This document shows, in pieces, positions 9,223 to 17,146 of a stretch of DNA of 58,108 nucleotides. The first letter of the stretch is position 1, and every line of letters begins with the position of its first letter. This stretch comes from an uncultured SAR86 cluster bacterium. GTDB taxonomy: Bacteria; Pseudomonadota; Gammaproteobacteria; Magnimaribacterales; Magnimaribacteraceae. The stretch is taken from the NCBI GenBank assembly GCA_902532015.1, contig CACAGI010000007.1:1-58108 (forward strand), written 5' to 3'. The notes under the pieces were generated by a model. It saw only the letters and a program-made list of their open reading frames with translations. It searched no databases and was not told the origin of the DNA. The translations under genes were made by a program, and so were the position numbers.

Positions 9223-10038
9223 ATGAAAGAATCACAATTGATTGAATTAATAGACGGAGCTTTGGAGTTAGCCGACCAAGCTTCTCAGAAAGTTTTAGAA
9301 ATTTATAATTCTGCTGATCTGAAATTTGAAAGCAAGAAAGACGGCTCTCCTGTAACTGAAGCTGATATTGCCTCTCACCAAATCCTCAATAAGGGCCTTT
9401 GCAAGTTAGACAATAAAATACCGGTTTTGTCAGAAGAAGGTAATGTAAATTTTATGCCTGATGAAAATTTATTCTGGCTGATAGATCCGCTAGATGGAAC
9501 TAAGGAATTTATCAATAGAAATGGAGAATTTACTGTAAATATAGCTTTAGTTGAGATGGGATTTCCTATTTTAGGAATAGTATTTTCCCCAGCAGTAGAT
9601 GAGAATTTTTTTGGATCAATTAATTTAGGAGCATTCAAAGTAAGCGGAACAGAAAGAGAAAGGATCTTGCCTAGAAAACAGGTAGAAGATAAATGTAGTG
9701 TTGCTCTTAGTAAGAGTCATAAAAGCAAAGACGATGAATGGTTTATCAACCAATGCAAAAAGCGATTTAATGTTGTTCATGAACTCCCTACAGGTAGTTC
9801 TTTAAAGTTATGTAAGGTAGCTGAAGGAAAAGCAGACATATACTCAAGACTGGGCCCCACTTATCAATGGGATATTGCAGCAGGGCAAGCAATAGTTGAA
9901 GCTGCCGGAGGCATTGTTAATGACTTACATGGCAACCCTTTGACTTACAAATTTAATTCTAAAATAAAGAATCCTCACTTCTTCTGCGCTGGTGATAAAA
10001 ACTTCCCTTGGTTAGAGCTCTTTAGAGAATTAAACTAG
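9223..10038 (+). CDS. cysQ: 3'(2'),5'-bisphosphate nucleotidase CysQ
   Basis: Inositol-monophosphatase-fold enzyme that removes the 3'-phosphate of PAP/PAPS from sulfate assimilation and ACP chemistry. It has metal-binding VLSEEG (Glu71/72), IDPLDGTKEFI (Asp88, Asp91) and WDIAAGQAIVEAAGG near residue 216. 271 residues, slightly longer than E. coli CysQ. The ATG follows a short 59-base gap after the divergent small ORF. The end overlaps the opposite-strand quinone oxidoreductase gene by 9 bases. Confidence 0.93.
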   Translation: MKESQLIELIDGALELADQASQKVLEIYNSADLKFESKKDGSPVTEADIASHQILNKGLCKLDNKIPVLSEEGNVNFMPDENLFWLIDPLDGTKEFINRNGEFTVNIALVEMGFPILGIVFSPAVDENFFGSINLGAFKVSGTERERILPRKQVEDKCSVALSKSHKSKDDEWFINQCKKRFNVVHELPTGSSLKLCKVAEGKADIYSRLGPTYQWDIAAGQAIVEAAGGIVNDLHGNPLTYKFNSKIKNPHFFCAGDKNFPWLELFRELN

Positions 10039-10992
10039 AGTTAATACAATTTTTCCAATATTCTCGTTATCTTCCATTACTTGATGGGCTCTTTCTACTT
10101 CTGACATACTAAACACTTCGTGAATTATTGGTTGTATCTCGTTTGATTCAATAAATGGCCAAACTTTCTCATGAAGGTCTCGCATAACTATTTTTTTAAG
10201 CTCTTCACTTCTAGCCCTAATTGTTGATCCTATAATTCTCTGTCTTTTCATCATAAGGTGACCTAAGTTAATTTTGGATTCCAGCCCCCCCATTAATCCA
10301 ATAATTATTAGTCTACCTTCAAGCCCCAAAACCTTTAAATTTTCTTCAAAATAATTTGCTCCAACTGGATCCAATATTAAGTCAAATCCATCAGAGACCC
10401 AATCTCTAACTTCATCGAACATTTTTTCACCTCTAACGGCGCCTTCAGAAGCTCCTAAATTCTTACAAAATTGTATTTTTTCTTTAGTACCTACAGTAAC
10501 AAAACTTTCGCACTTAAATGCATTGCAAAGCTGAATGCCTGCCGTTCCAATTCCGCTTGCTCCAGCATGAAATAAAACTTTATTGTTATTACTTAATTTC
10601 CCTTCCATAAAAAGGTTTAACCAACAGGTTGCATAAACCTCTGGAAGAGAGGATGCCTCTTCCCAATTGAGATTCGTAGGTTTTGGTATGGCTTGAAATT
10701 CTGGGCAAGCAACATATTCAGCATATCCTCCTCCTGCAAGAAGTGCACAAACTTCGTCACCCACTTTCCTTGATGTTACCTTTTCACCAACTAAGTCAAC
10801 AATCCCGCTGCATTCTAACCCTAGTATTTCGCTAGCTCCTGGAGGGGGAGGATAAAGTCCTTTTTTTTGCATTAAATCTGCACGGTTAATGGCAGTTGAC
10901 TTAACCTTAATAAGAATATCATTAGGCCCAACTGAAGGAATTTCTGCTTCGCATAGAGCTAATTCTCCTTCAATAACGTCTATAGATTTCAT
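10030..10992 (-). CDS. NAD(P)H-quinone oxidoreductase, PIG3-type zinc-free MDR family
   Basis: Medium-chain dehydrogenase/reductase of 320 residues. It has the N-terminal GroES-like fold with RADLMQKKGLYPPPPGA, typical of the PIG3/quinone reductase group, then the nucleotide-binding HAGASGIGTAGIQL motif near residue 142. No structural zinc cysteine cluster is seen. It probably reduces quinones or alpha,beta-enones with NADPH; the substrate is unknown. A TATAAT box on the minus strand lies only 7 bases before the ATG, so the message may have little or no leader. It diverges from rpoH across 136 bases. Confidence 0.86.
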   Translation of the reverse strand: MKSIDVIEGELALCEAEIPSVGPNDILIKVKSTAINRADLMQKKGLYPPPPGASEILGLECSGIVDLVGEKVTSRKVGDEVCALLAGGGYAEYVACPEFQAIPKPTNLNWEEASSLPEVYATCWLNLFMEGKLSNNNKVLFHAGASGIGTAGIQLCNAFKCESFVTVGTKEKIQFCKNLGASEGAVRGEKMFDEVRDWVSDGFDLILDPVGANYFEENLKVLGLEGRLIIIGLMGGLESKINLGHLMMKRQRIIGSTIRARSEELKKIVMRDLHEKVWPFIESNEIQPIIHEVFSMSEVERAHQVMEDNENIGKIVLTLV

Positions 10993-11087
10993 CTAAGGTA
11001 TTATAGTTTTTCACTAATATTAATGGGAATGTTTTAATATTTTTACTAAATTTACAAGCTGTTAGTTTTTTACAACACTGGTTAAAT

Positions 11088-11117
11088 TTGCATCAATATT
11101 CACTAAAACTGTAGAAT
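11088..11117 (+). promoter_or_regulatory. Candidate promoter of rpoH-trmB
   Basis: TTGCAT and TAGAAT are separated by 18 bases. The -10 box ends 11 bases before the rpoH ATG, which predicts a leader of only about 5 bases. No Shine-Dalgarno site is visible, which would fit leaderless translation. In an AT-rich gap the match could be chance. Confidence 0.35.
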
Positions 11118-11128
11118 TCACTTAAATT

Positions 11129-12022
11129 ATGACCAAAAAGGAAATAAAAAAGGAAAAAACACCAGGCACTGCACTCCAAGGAATGGAAGCATTGACACCT
11201 GGAGGTGATCTACAAGCTTATATAAATTCTGTGCATAGCATTGGGGTTTTAACTCCTGAAGAAGAAAAGAAGTTGGCAGAAGATTTGTACTATAGAAATG
11301 ATCTAGACGCAGCAAGGAAGCTAGTTTTAGCGCATTTAAGGTTCGTAATTTATATTGCAAAAAGTTATTCAGGATATGGTCTTTCCGAAGCAGATTTGAT
11401 ACAGGAAGGGAATATAGGCCTTATGAAAGCAATTAGAAAATTTAATCCCGAAATGGGAGTTAGGCTAGTTTCTTTTGCTGTTCACTGGGTAAAAGCTGAA
11501 ATACATGAATATGTTCTAAAGAATTGGAAAATAGTAAAGATCGCTACTACCAAAGCTCAAAGAAAATTGTTTTTTAATCTGCGTGGAAAGAAAAAAGGAC
11601 TGGAGTGGTTTACTGAAGAAGAAATAGAGCAAGTAGCAAAAGACTTGGGAGTAAAGCCCTCAGAAGTGAGAGAGATGGAAAAAAGACTTAGCGGATTAGA
11701 TATGTCATTTGATCCTTTATCTGAATCTGATGATGACGAAGCTTCATATGCCCCTTCTCAATATTTAGAAGATGAAGAAGCAAACCCTGCAGATTTATTT
11801 GAAAATCAATCTTTGACTGAAGAAAGCACTTCACAGCTTTATGAAGCTATCAATAAATTGGATGCTAGAAGTAGAGACATACTCCAAGATAGATGGTTAG
11901 CAGATGAAAAGCTAACTCTTCATGATCTAGCTGAGAAATATGAAATTTCTGCAGAAAGGGTGAGGCAAATAGAAAAAAATGCCATGAAAAAAGTTAAGCA
12001 ATCTATTGCTTCAGGTCATTAG
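11129..12022 (+). CDS. rpoH: RNA polymerase heat-shock sigma factor RpoH (sigma-32)
   Basis: Alternative sigma factor for heat-shock promoters. It has [17 protein letters not shown] (region 2.2) and [15 protein letters not shown] (2.4). The RpoH box QRKLFFNLR at residues 144-152 separates RpoH from other group 3 sigmas. A C-terminal helix-turn-helix [19 protein letters not shown] (region 4.2) follows. 297 residues, near the usual 285-295. No clear ribosome site precedes the ATG. The next gene, trmB, starts on the base after the stop. No ftsYEX genes are adjacent here, unlike in E. coli. Confidence 0.96.
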   Translation: MTKKEIKKEKTPGTALQGMEALTPGGDLQAYINSVHSIGVLTPEEEKKLAEDLYYRNDLDAARKLVLAHLRFVIYIAKSYSGYGLSEADLIQEGNIGLMKAIRKFNPEMGVRLVSFAVHWVKAEIHEYVLKNWKIVKIATTKAQRKLFFNLRGKKKGLEWFTEEEIEQVAKDLGVKPSEVREMEKRLSGLDMSFDPLSESDDDEASYAPSQYLEDEEANPADLFENQSLTEESTSQLYEAINKLDARSRDILQDRWLADEKLTLHDLAEKYEISAERVRQIEKNAMKKVKQSIASGH

Positions 12023-12688
12023 GTGGGTTTTAACAGCAAGCCCAAAAGTTTTGTAAAAAGGCGGGGAAGAATAACTGCCAATCAAAAGAAAGCGCTAGAT
12101 TCTCTCTGGAATCAATACATCATTAATGATGTTTCGCATATACAAGAATTTCTTAACGGAAGGTATTCTTTGTTGGATATAGGGTTTGGTGCTGGAGAAA
12201 CATTAATCAGCATTGCTCAGAAAAACAAAGATATAAGTTTGCTTGGGGCGGAGGTTTATTTGTCTGGTATAGGTAGTGTTTTGAGCAAAGCTGACAGATT
12301 TAACTTAAACAACATAAGAGTTGTAAATGAAGATGCAGAGGATCTTCTTCAGTATAAGATTCCTAATAAAAGTTTAGATACCATCATTATGTTTTATCCT
12401 GATCCGTGGCCCAAACGAAAGCATCATAAAAGAAGGCTAATCAGAGAAGAGTTTATTGCGTTGCTCAATATGAAGCTAAAACCTAGTGGGATCTTTTATT
12501 TTAAAACAGATTGGAAAGATTATTTTAATGTAGTTAGTCGTTTATTTGATGAAGATCCAAGTTGGAAAGAATTAAACTTACAAGACCTTGAAGAGGAATT
12601 AAGTGATATTCCACCAACTTCTTTTGAGAATAAAGCTATTCGAGCAAATAGATCTTTAAATACTAAGATTGTTAGGAAAATAAATTAA
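12023..12688 (+). CDS. trmB: tRNA (guanine-N7-)-methyltransferase TrmB
   Basis: SAM-dependent methyltransferase making m7G46 in tRNA. It has the SAM-binding LLDIGFGAGETL near residue 50 and the diagnostic FYPDPWPKRKHHKRR near residue 127. 221 residues. The start is GTG at the base after the rpoH stop, with an AGG a few bases upstream, so it is co-translated with rpoH. The stop shares a TTAA with the convergent rdgB stop. Confidence 0.94.
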   Translation: MGFNSKPKSFVKRRGRITANQKKALDSLWNQYIINDVSHIQEFLNGRYSLLDIGFGAGETLISIAQKNKDISLLGAEVYLSGIGSVLSKADRFNLNNIRVVNEDAEDLLQYKIPNKSLDTIIMFYPDPWPKRKHHKRRLIREEFIALLNMKLKPSGIFYFKTDWKDYFNVVSRLFDEDPSWKELNLQDLEEELSDIPPTSFENKAIRANRSLNTKIVRKIN

Positions 12689-13266
12689 TTTAAAGAAGGT
12701 AAGCTGCTTGATATGATTGTAAATGCTTTAAAACGATGACTTATCTTATTCTTTTCGTCTTTATGTATCTCGGCTAAATGAAGGTTATGGCCTGGTACGC
12801 GAAATATAGGATCGTAGCCAAAACCCATTTTTCCTTTAAACCCTTTTGCAATTTCTCCTTCTAGACAGCCTTCTGCAAAAATCGTCTTACCTTTACTATA
12901 TGCTAGTAGACAGCATTTGAATCTTGCAGTTCTATCTTTTTGAGCAATATTTTTCATCTTACTTAATAATTTTTTGCAATTTTCGATATCTGATCCTGCA
13001 GATGAATATCTAGCAGAATATATTCCCGGAGCTCCATTCAAAGCATCAACTTCCAAACCAGAGTCATCTGCAAGTGCAGGCATTTGAAAATATTCCGAAA
13101 CATATTTTGCTTTGATAAATGCATTTTCTTTGAATGTTCTTCCTGTTTCTTCGGGCATATCTTTCAATTCTTCAGGCATAGAGATGAATTCAAAATCCTT
13201 TCCTGTAGATAGTTGCTGGAATTCTCTAAGCTTCCCTTGATTCTGTGTGGCCAATATAATCTTCAA
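12685..13266 (-). CDS. rdgB: RdgB/HAM1 non-canonical purine NTP pyrophosphatase
   Basis: Hydrolyses dITP, XTP and ITP to keep deaminated purines out of nucleic acids. The N-terminal IILATQNQGKLREFQ and the middle LADDSGLEVDALNGAPGIYSARYS are the family signature; GFGYDPIF and a C-terminal ISHR segment follow. The chosen start is TTG at 13266, giving 193 residues as expected for RdgB and overlapping the metW stop as TTGA. An ATG at 13311 would add 15 residues that only read through the metW coding region. Last gene of the metX-metW-rdgB unit. Confidence 0.93.
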   Translation of the reverse strand: MKIILATQNQGKLREFQQLSTGKDFEFISMPEELKDMPEETGRTFKENAFIKAKYVSEYFQMPALADDSGLEVDALNGAPGIYSARYSSAGSDIENCKKLLSKMKNIAQKDRTARFKCCLLAYSKGKTIFAEGCLEGEIAKGFKGKMGFGYDPIFRVPGHNLHLAEIHKDEKNKISHRFKAFTIISSSLPSLN

Positions 13267-13850
13267 TTTGAGATTTTGTATATAGCTGAAGCACCAAAAA
13301 AGTTGGGCCAAGTTCTGGTGAATATATTCGAATTTCCTTTTGAATCAAATGAAACCTTTTCTGTTATTTGAATTGAAACATCTGAACAAAGTAATTCAAA
13401 GTCTTCTAAGGTACAGAGATGAATATTCGGAGTATTAAACCAACTGTCCGGTAATGGCCCTGTAACAGGCATTTTTCCTTTTAGAAGAAGAATAAGCCTA
13501 GCTCGCCAATGACCAAAGTTAGGGATTGTGACTATGCATTCATTGCCTATTCTTGTGATCTCTTTTAAAGCTTTTTTTGGATCCCTTAGTACCTGTATGG
13601 TCTGACTCATTATCACAACATCAAAACTTTTATCTATGAAATTAGCTAGCCCTTCGTCAATATTCTGTTCTATTACATTAATCCCATTGCTTATACATTC
13701 ATTAATCTTTGAATCATCTATCTCAACACCTACGGCCTTAATATTCTTTGATGCGATTAGATCTAATAAAATTTCACCTTTTCCACAGCCTAAATCTAAG
13801 ACCTTAGAATCCTTAGCAATCCAATTATTAATTATTTCAAGAGTCTTCAT
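13263..13850 (-). CDS. metW: Methionine biosynthesis protein MetW
   Basis: Methyltransferase-fold partner of MetX, 195 residues, with SAM-type motif VLDLGCGKGEIL and the family segments FDVVIMSQTIQVLRDP and PNFGHWRARLILLLKGKMPVTGPLP. In proteobacteria MetW is encoded directly after metX and supports homoserine acyltransferase activity. Here its ATG directly follows the metX TAG. It should be under the same SAM-responsive leader as metX. Confidence 0.93.
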   Translation of the reverse strand: MKTLEIINNWIAKDSKVLDLGCGKGEILLDLIASKNIKAVGVEIDDSKINECISNGINVIEQNIDEGLANFIDKSFDVVIMSQTIQVLRDPKKALKEITRIGNECIVTIPNFGHWRARLILLLKGKMPVTGPLPDSWFNTPNIHLCTLEDFELLCSDVSIQITEKVSFDSKGNSNIFTRTWPNFFGASAIYKISN

Positions 13851-14963
13851 CTAATTTTCTAGAAATGCACTTAATGCATTTACATATCTATCTTCGGCGA
13901 AAAGAAATGAATCATGTCCATGTGATGATTCAATCTCAAGGTAAGTAGTGTCTTTTTCGGCAGCTAACAAGGCATTTACTATTTCTTTTGATCTTTCAGG
14001 AGAAAACCTCCAATCACTTGAAAAGGAAATAACCATAATCTTGGCCTTTATGGTTTCAAATGCTTTAACCAGGTTGCCATGATATTTTTCTGCCGGGTCG
14101 TAGTAATCTAGAAGTTTCGTCATTAAGAGGTAGGTGTTTGCATCAAATGATTCAGAAAAAACATCACCTTGATATCTCAGGTAACTTTCAACCTCAAATT
14201 CAACATCAAAGCCAAAATTTAACTTTCCTTCTTTTAGTTCTCTCCCAAATTTATCTCTCATAGCCTCATCGGATAGGTAAGTTATATGCCCAACCATTCT
14301 TGCAAGTCTAAGACCTCTTTTTGGAGATTTTTCTGTATCTAGATAATGACCTTCTTGGAAATCTGGATCGGTGATAATTGCTTGTCTAGCAACTTCATTA
14401 AATGCTATATTTTGAGCACTTAACTTCGGTGCTGCAGCAATCACAGATGCTTTTAAAATTCTGTCAGGAAATAAACGACACCACTCAAGAGCTTGCATAC
14501 CTCCTAAACTTCCCCCAATTGCAGCATGCCAACATTTTACATTTAAATGATCTGCTAATAATGCTTGGCTATTAACCCAATCTTTTACTGTAATAACTGG
14601 AAAGTCTGGCCCATAGAATTTTTTGGTTTCAGGGTTGATAGAGGAGGGTCCAGTGGAACCATGACATCCTCCAATATTATTAGGACAAACCACAAAAAAT
14701 TTATCGGTATCTATTGCTTTGTTTGGACCTATTAAAGCATCCCACCATCCAGGTCTTTCATTCTCATCTTCATAATATCCAGCTGCATGATGATTCCCGC
14801 TTAAAGCATGACATATTAATATGGCGTTTGAAGCATCTGCGTTCAGTTCACCGTAAGTTTCATAAGTAAGTTCAATATTTTTAAGCGTTTTTCCACATTC
14901 AAGCAATAGGTCACTTGGCAATTTAAAAGATTGCTTAATTACTTTTCCTAGACCTTTACTCAT
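13851..14963 (-). CDS. metX: Homoserine O-acyltransferase MetX
   Basis: Alpha/beta-hydrolase-fold enzyme activating homoserine for methionine synthesis. It has the nucleophile elbow [13 protein letters not shown] (Ser152), catalytic Asp in SSDWRFSP and His in SHGHDSF (about His350). 370 residues. Whether it uses acetyl- or succinyl-CoA is not decided here; co-occurrence with MetW is common for succinyl types. The 116-base leader holds a SAM-II-like riboswitch and a terminator ending at the start codon; the ribosome site CAGG is in the 3' arm of that terminator. Confidence 0.94.
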   Translation of the reverse strand: MSKGLGKVIKQSFKLPSDLLLECGKTLKNIELTYETYGELNADASNAILICHALSGNHHAAGYYEDENERPGWWDALIGPNKAIDTDKFFVVCPNNIGGCHGSTGPSSINPETKKFYGPDFPVITVKDWVNSQALLADHLNVKCWHAAIGGSLGGMQALEWCRLFPDRILKASVIAAAPKLSAQNIAFNEVARQAIITDPDFQEGHYLDTEKSPKRGLRLARMVGHITYLSDEAMRDKFGRELKEGKLNFGFDVEFEVESYLRYQGDVFSESFDANTYLLMTKLLDYYDPAEKYHGNLVKAFETIKAKIMVISFSSDWRFSPERSKEIVNALLAAEKDTTYLEIESSHGHDSFLFAEDRYVNALSAFLEN

Positions 14964-14996
14964 AAAAAAACCTGTTTGCTTAAGCTAAACAGGTTT
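14964..14996 (-). terminator. Rho-independent terminator/SD-sequestering hairpin of the metX leader
   Basis: Read on the minus strand, a perfect 10-bp stem AAACCTGTTT/AAACAGGTTT with a 9-base loop is followed at once by a run of T that ends at the metX ATG. The 3' arm includes CAGG at ribosome-site distance (about 8 bases) from the ATG. Forming this hairpin could therefore both stop transcription and hide the ribosome site. The opposite strand has no T tract, so the direction is clear. Confidence 0.8.
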
Positions 14997-15002
14997 AATT
15001 CA

Positions 15003-15055
15003 ATGCATTAGCTGTATTTCAATTAAACGCCCGCAAGCTGTCTCAAATCGGCGAA
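15003..15055 (-). promoter_or_regulatory. SAM-II-like riboswitch aptamer upstream of metX
   Basis: Minus-strand features match the SAM-II pseudoknot: P1 strands CGCC (15053-15050) and GGCG; loop GATTTGA then CTTGC; and a downstream AAATACAGCTAATGC, where GCTAA is the invariant SAM-II tail. The loop segment GACAGCTTGC pairs with GCTAATGCATTG (GC, AA, GC and TG blocks with bulges), giving the pseudoknot. The aptamer begins at the predicted transcription start and lies just before metX, the classical SAM-II target. Identification is from memory of the family core. Confidence 0.82.
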
Positions 15056-15061
15056 TTTATA

Positions 15062-15090
15062 ATTATATTGAAAGTTTTATTAGAAGCCAA
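15062..15090 (-). promoter_or_regulatory. Promoter of metX-metW-rdgB
   Basis: On the minus strand TTGGCT and a perfect TATAAT are 17 bases apart. The -35 lies inside the end of yggT. The predicted start, 7-8 bases past the -10, falls at the first base of the riboswitch P1 stem, which supports both calls. Confidence 0.7.
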
Positions 15091-15655
15091 CTGATAACCA
15101 GACAGGCAGACCAGACTCGACTGCAAATTGAACAAATATTGCTTGAAAGAAGTTTAATAAAATAAATGCAAAAATTGGCGAAAAGTCTAAACCGCCCATA
15201 GGAGGTAGGAAGATCCTGAAAGGTTTAAAAAGTTTATCAGACATTTGTCTAATTAAGACAATAGCAGGATGATTGTTATCTCCAGCAACCCAGCTTAATA
15301 TTATCCCACCTAACATTATCCACCAGACCATCTTCAGCAATAATAAAATTACAGAATAAGTAGACCAAATTAATATCTTTATAGGTTCATATTCTAAAGA
15401 TCCTGCAATAGCTGCTAAATAAAAAGCTCCAGCTTGTACAAATAATGCAATTAAAAAAGAAGAAAGATCTAGACTATATATAGGTTTGATAAATGATCTT
15501 AATATTTGGCTTGGAAAATCTACTGCCTTAATAATTCCTTGTACAAGAGGGTTATAATAATCCACTCTTAGAAGTCTAAATAGAAAGTTAAATACGATTC
15601 CGATGGTTAAAATATCCATCAAAGCTTTGAACAAGAAAAATGTTGCTTCAGACAT
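15080..15655 (-). CDS. yggT: YggT family membrane protein
   Basis: Integral membrane protein of 191 residues with two YGGT repeats, each a pair of hydrophobic segments. Repeat motifs are NPLVQGIIKAVDFPSQILR in the first half and IVLIRQMSDKLFKPFRIFLPP in the second. The function is not settled; homologues are linked to osmotic or cation stress and to the cell-division-linked ylm gene group. It sits 2 bases after proC, part of the conserved yggS-proC-yggT order. Confidence 0.9.
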   Translation of the reverse strand: MSEATFFLFKALMDILTIGIVFNFLFRLLRVDYYNPLVQGIIKAVDFPSQILRSFIKPIYSLDLSSFLIALFVQAGAFYLAAIAGSLEYEPIKILIWSTYSVILLLLKMVWWIMLGGIILSWVAGDNNHPAIVLIRQMSDKLFKPFRIFLPPMGGLDFSPIFAFILLNFFQAIFVQFAVESGLPVWLSVGF

Positions 15656-15657
15656 CT

Positions 15658-16473
15658 TTAGTTTTCTCCTAATTCTTTTGACTTATTTATAGCTTCTTCT
15701 ATTGCCTTAAGGATAGTTTTCTTTAAATTATTTTTTTCAAATTCTTCTATTGCTCTTTCCGTGACTCCTCCGGGAGATGTTACATTTTTTCTTAGTACTA
15801 GAGGTGAATCCTCTTCGTAAGCCAAACGAGCAGACCCAGCAATCATTGAGGCAATCATATCTTTTTTAGACTTTTCTTCCATTTTCATTTTGCTGGCAGA
15901 CTCAAGAAGTGATTCAATTAGATAGAATACGTAAGCTGGTCCAGACCCTATTAATGCCGTGAATATATCCATTTCTTGTTCTTGTAAATGATGCACTTCT
16001 CCTACAGACAAAAATAAGGTCTCTGCATTTTCTTGATCATTTATAGTTGCATACTTATTTTGACAAATAGCAGTTACTCCCTCGCGTATACTTGAAGGAG
16101 TATTTGGCATAGCTCTAATGATCCTTTGCCCCGAAGGTAAATATTTTTCAATATTTATAATCTTTAATCCAGCTGCTAAGGAAATTATTAACACATCCTT
16201 AGGGTGTGTTTTTTTATTAAATTCTTCTAGCACAATATTCATTTTATGAGGTTTCACAGCAAAAATTACAATTTCACTATCTTTATATACATCTTCATTG
16301 TCAGTTGATGTGTTAATTCCAAATGTATCTGATAAAGATTTTAAGTGAGATTTTGTTGGTGCACTGGCGATTATATTTTTAGGTTCGAAACCAGCTGTTA
16401 TCATTCCAGAAATAATCGCAGAAGCCATGTTACCAGCTCCGATAAACCCTACTTTTTTACTAAAAACATTCAT
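15658..16473 (-). CDS. proC: Pyrroline-5-carboxylate reductase ProC
   Basis: Last step of proline synthesis, reducing P5C with NAD(P)H. It has the N-terminal Rossmann motif VGFIGAGNMASAIISG, then IFAVKPHKM, RAMPNTPSSIREG and the C-terminal SPGGVTERAIEEFE substrate-binding segment. 271 residues, normal. The ATG overlaps the yggS stop by 4 bases (ATGA), so the two are translationally coupled. Confidence 0.96.
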   Translation of the reverse strand: MNVFSKKVGFIGAGNMASAIISGMITAGFEPKNIIASAPTKSHLKSLSDTFGINTSTDNEDVYKDSEIVIFAVKPHKMNIVLEEFNKKTHPKDVLIISLAAGLKIINIEKYLPSGQRIIRAMPNTPSSIREGVTAICQNKYATINDQENAETLFLSVGEVHHLQEQEMDIFTALIGSGPAYVFYLIESLLESASKMKMEEKSKKDMIASMIAGSARLAYEEDSPLVLRKNVTSPGGVTERAIEEFEKNNLKKTILKAIEEAINKSKELGEN

Positions 16474-17144
16474 CTTCTCGCTCCAAAAATACCTGTCCCA
16501 ATTCTTAATATTGTAGCCCCTTCTTGAACTGCCTCTGAAAAATCAGATGACATGCCCATAGAAAGTGTATCAAGTTCTTGGTATTTTGATTTAAGAGAAT
16601 CCATTTTTAATTTTAGAAAAGAAAAAACTTCTCCCATTTCTTCAGAAGATTCTCTAGGTTTTGGGATAATCATTAAGCCTCTGGTTTTAATATTTTTGAG
16701 TTTAATTAGGTCAATTAACAGACTGTCAATTTTATCTATAGGAACGCCTGATTTAGTGTCTTCATTATCTATATTCACTTGTAAGCATATGTTTAGTTTA
16801 CCTCGTGATATTGGTCTTGCTTCATTGAGCCTTTCTGCAATTTTTAGATTATCTACCGTATGAACCCAATCAAAAAGAGTAGCAATTTTTTTAGTCTTTC
16901 TTGTTTGTATAGAGCCAATAAAGTGCCATACAATATCTTTATCTATCTGATTTATCTTAGATTCAGCCTCTTGTAGATAATTTTCTCCAAAATGTGTAAG
17001 GCCATAATCATAAGCCTTCTCTATATCTTCAATAGTTTGAGATTTGCTTGCACCCATTAGTATAATTTTTTTAGGGTCTCGACTTGTAGCCAGGCATGCC
17101 TTGAGTATGTTCTCTTTTACAAGAGTAATGTTTTCTTTGAGCAC
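16470..17144 (-). CDS. yggS: PLP homeostasis protein YggS (PLPBP/COG0325)
   Basis: Pyridoxal-phosphate-binding protein controlling PLP and amino-acid balance. Alanine-racemase-like TIM barrel with the PLP lysine in GASK (about residue 33), HFGENYLQEAE, WHFIGSIQTRKTK and the C-terminal MGMSSDF and RIGTGIFG phosphate-binding turns. 224 residues. The start is GTG, 2 bases after the argS stop, without a clear ribosome site. Together with proC and yggT it is a widespread bacterial cluster. Confidence 0.94.
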   Translation of the reverse strand: MLKENITLVKENILKACLATSRDPKKIILMGASKSQTIEDIEKAYDYGLTHFGENYLQEAESKINQIDKDIVWHFIGSIQTRKTKKIATLFDWVHTVDNLKIAERLNEARPISRGKLNICLQVNIDNEDTKSGVPIDKIDSLLIDLIKLKNIKTRGLMIIPKPRESSEEMGEVFSFLKLKMDSLKSKYQELDTLSMGMSSDFSEAVQEGATILRIGTGIFGARR

Positions 17145-17146
17145 TT

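Noticed and set aside
10993-11128. RNA thermosensor in the rpoH leader.
   Set aside because: No stable pairing over a ribosome site is visible, and the predicted leader is too short.
13267-13311. N-terminal extension of RdgB from an ATG at 13311.
   Set aside because: Those 15 residues overlap metW and precede the conserved IILATQNQGK start; TTG at 13266 gives the family length.
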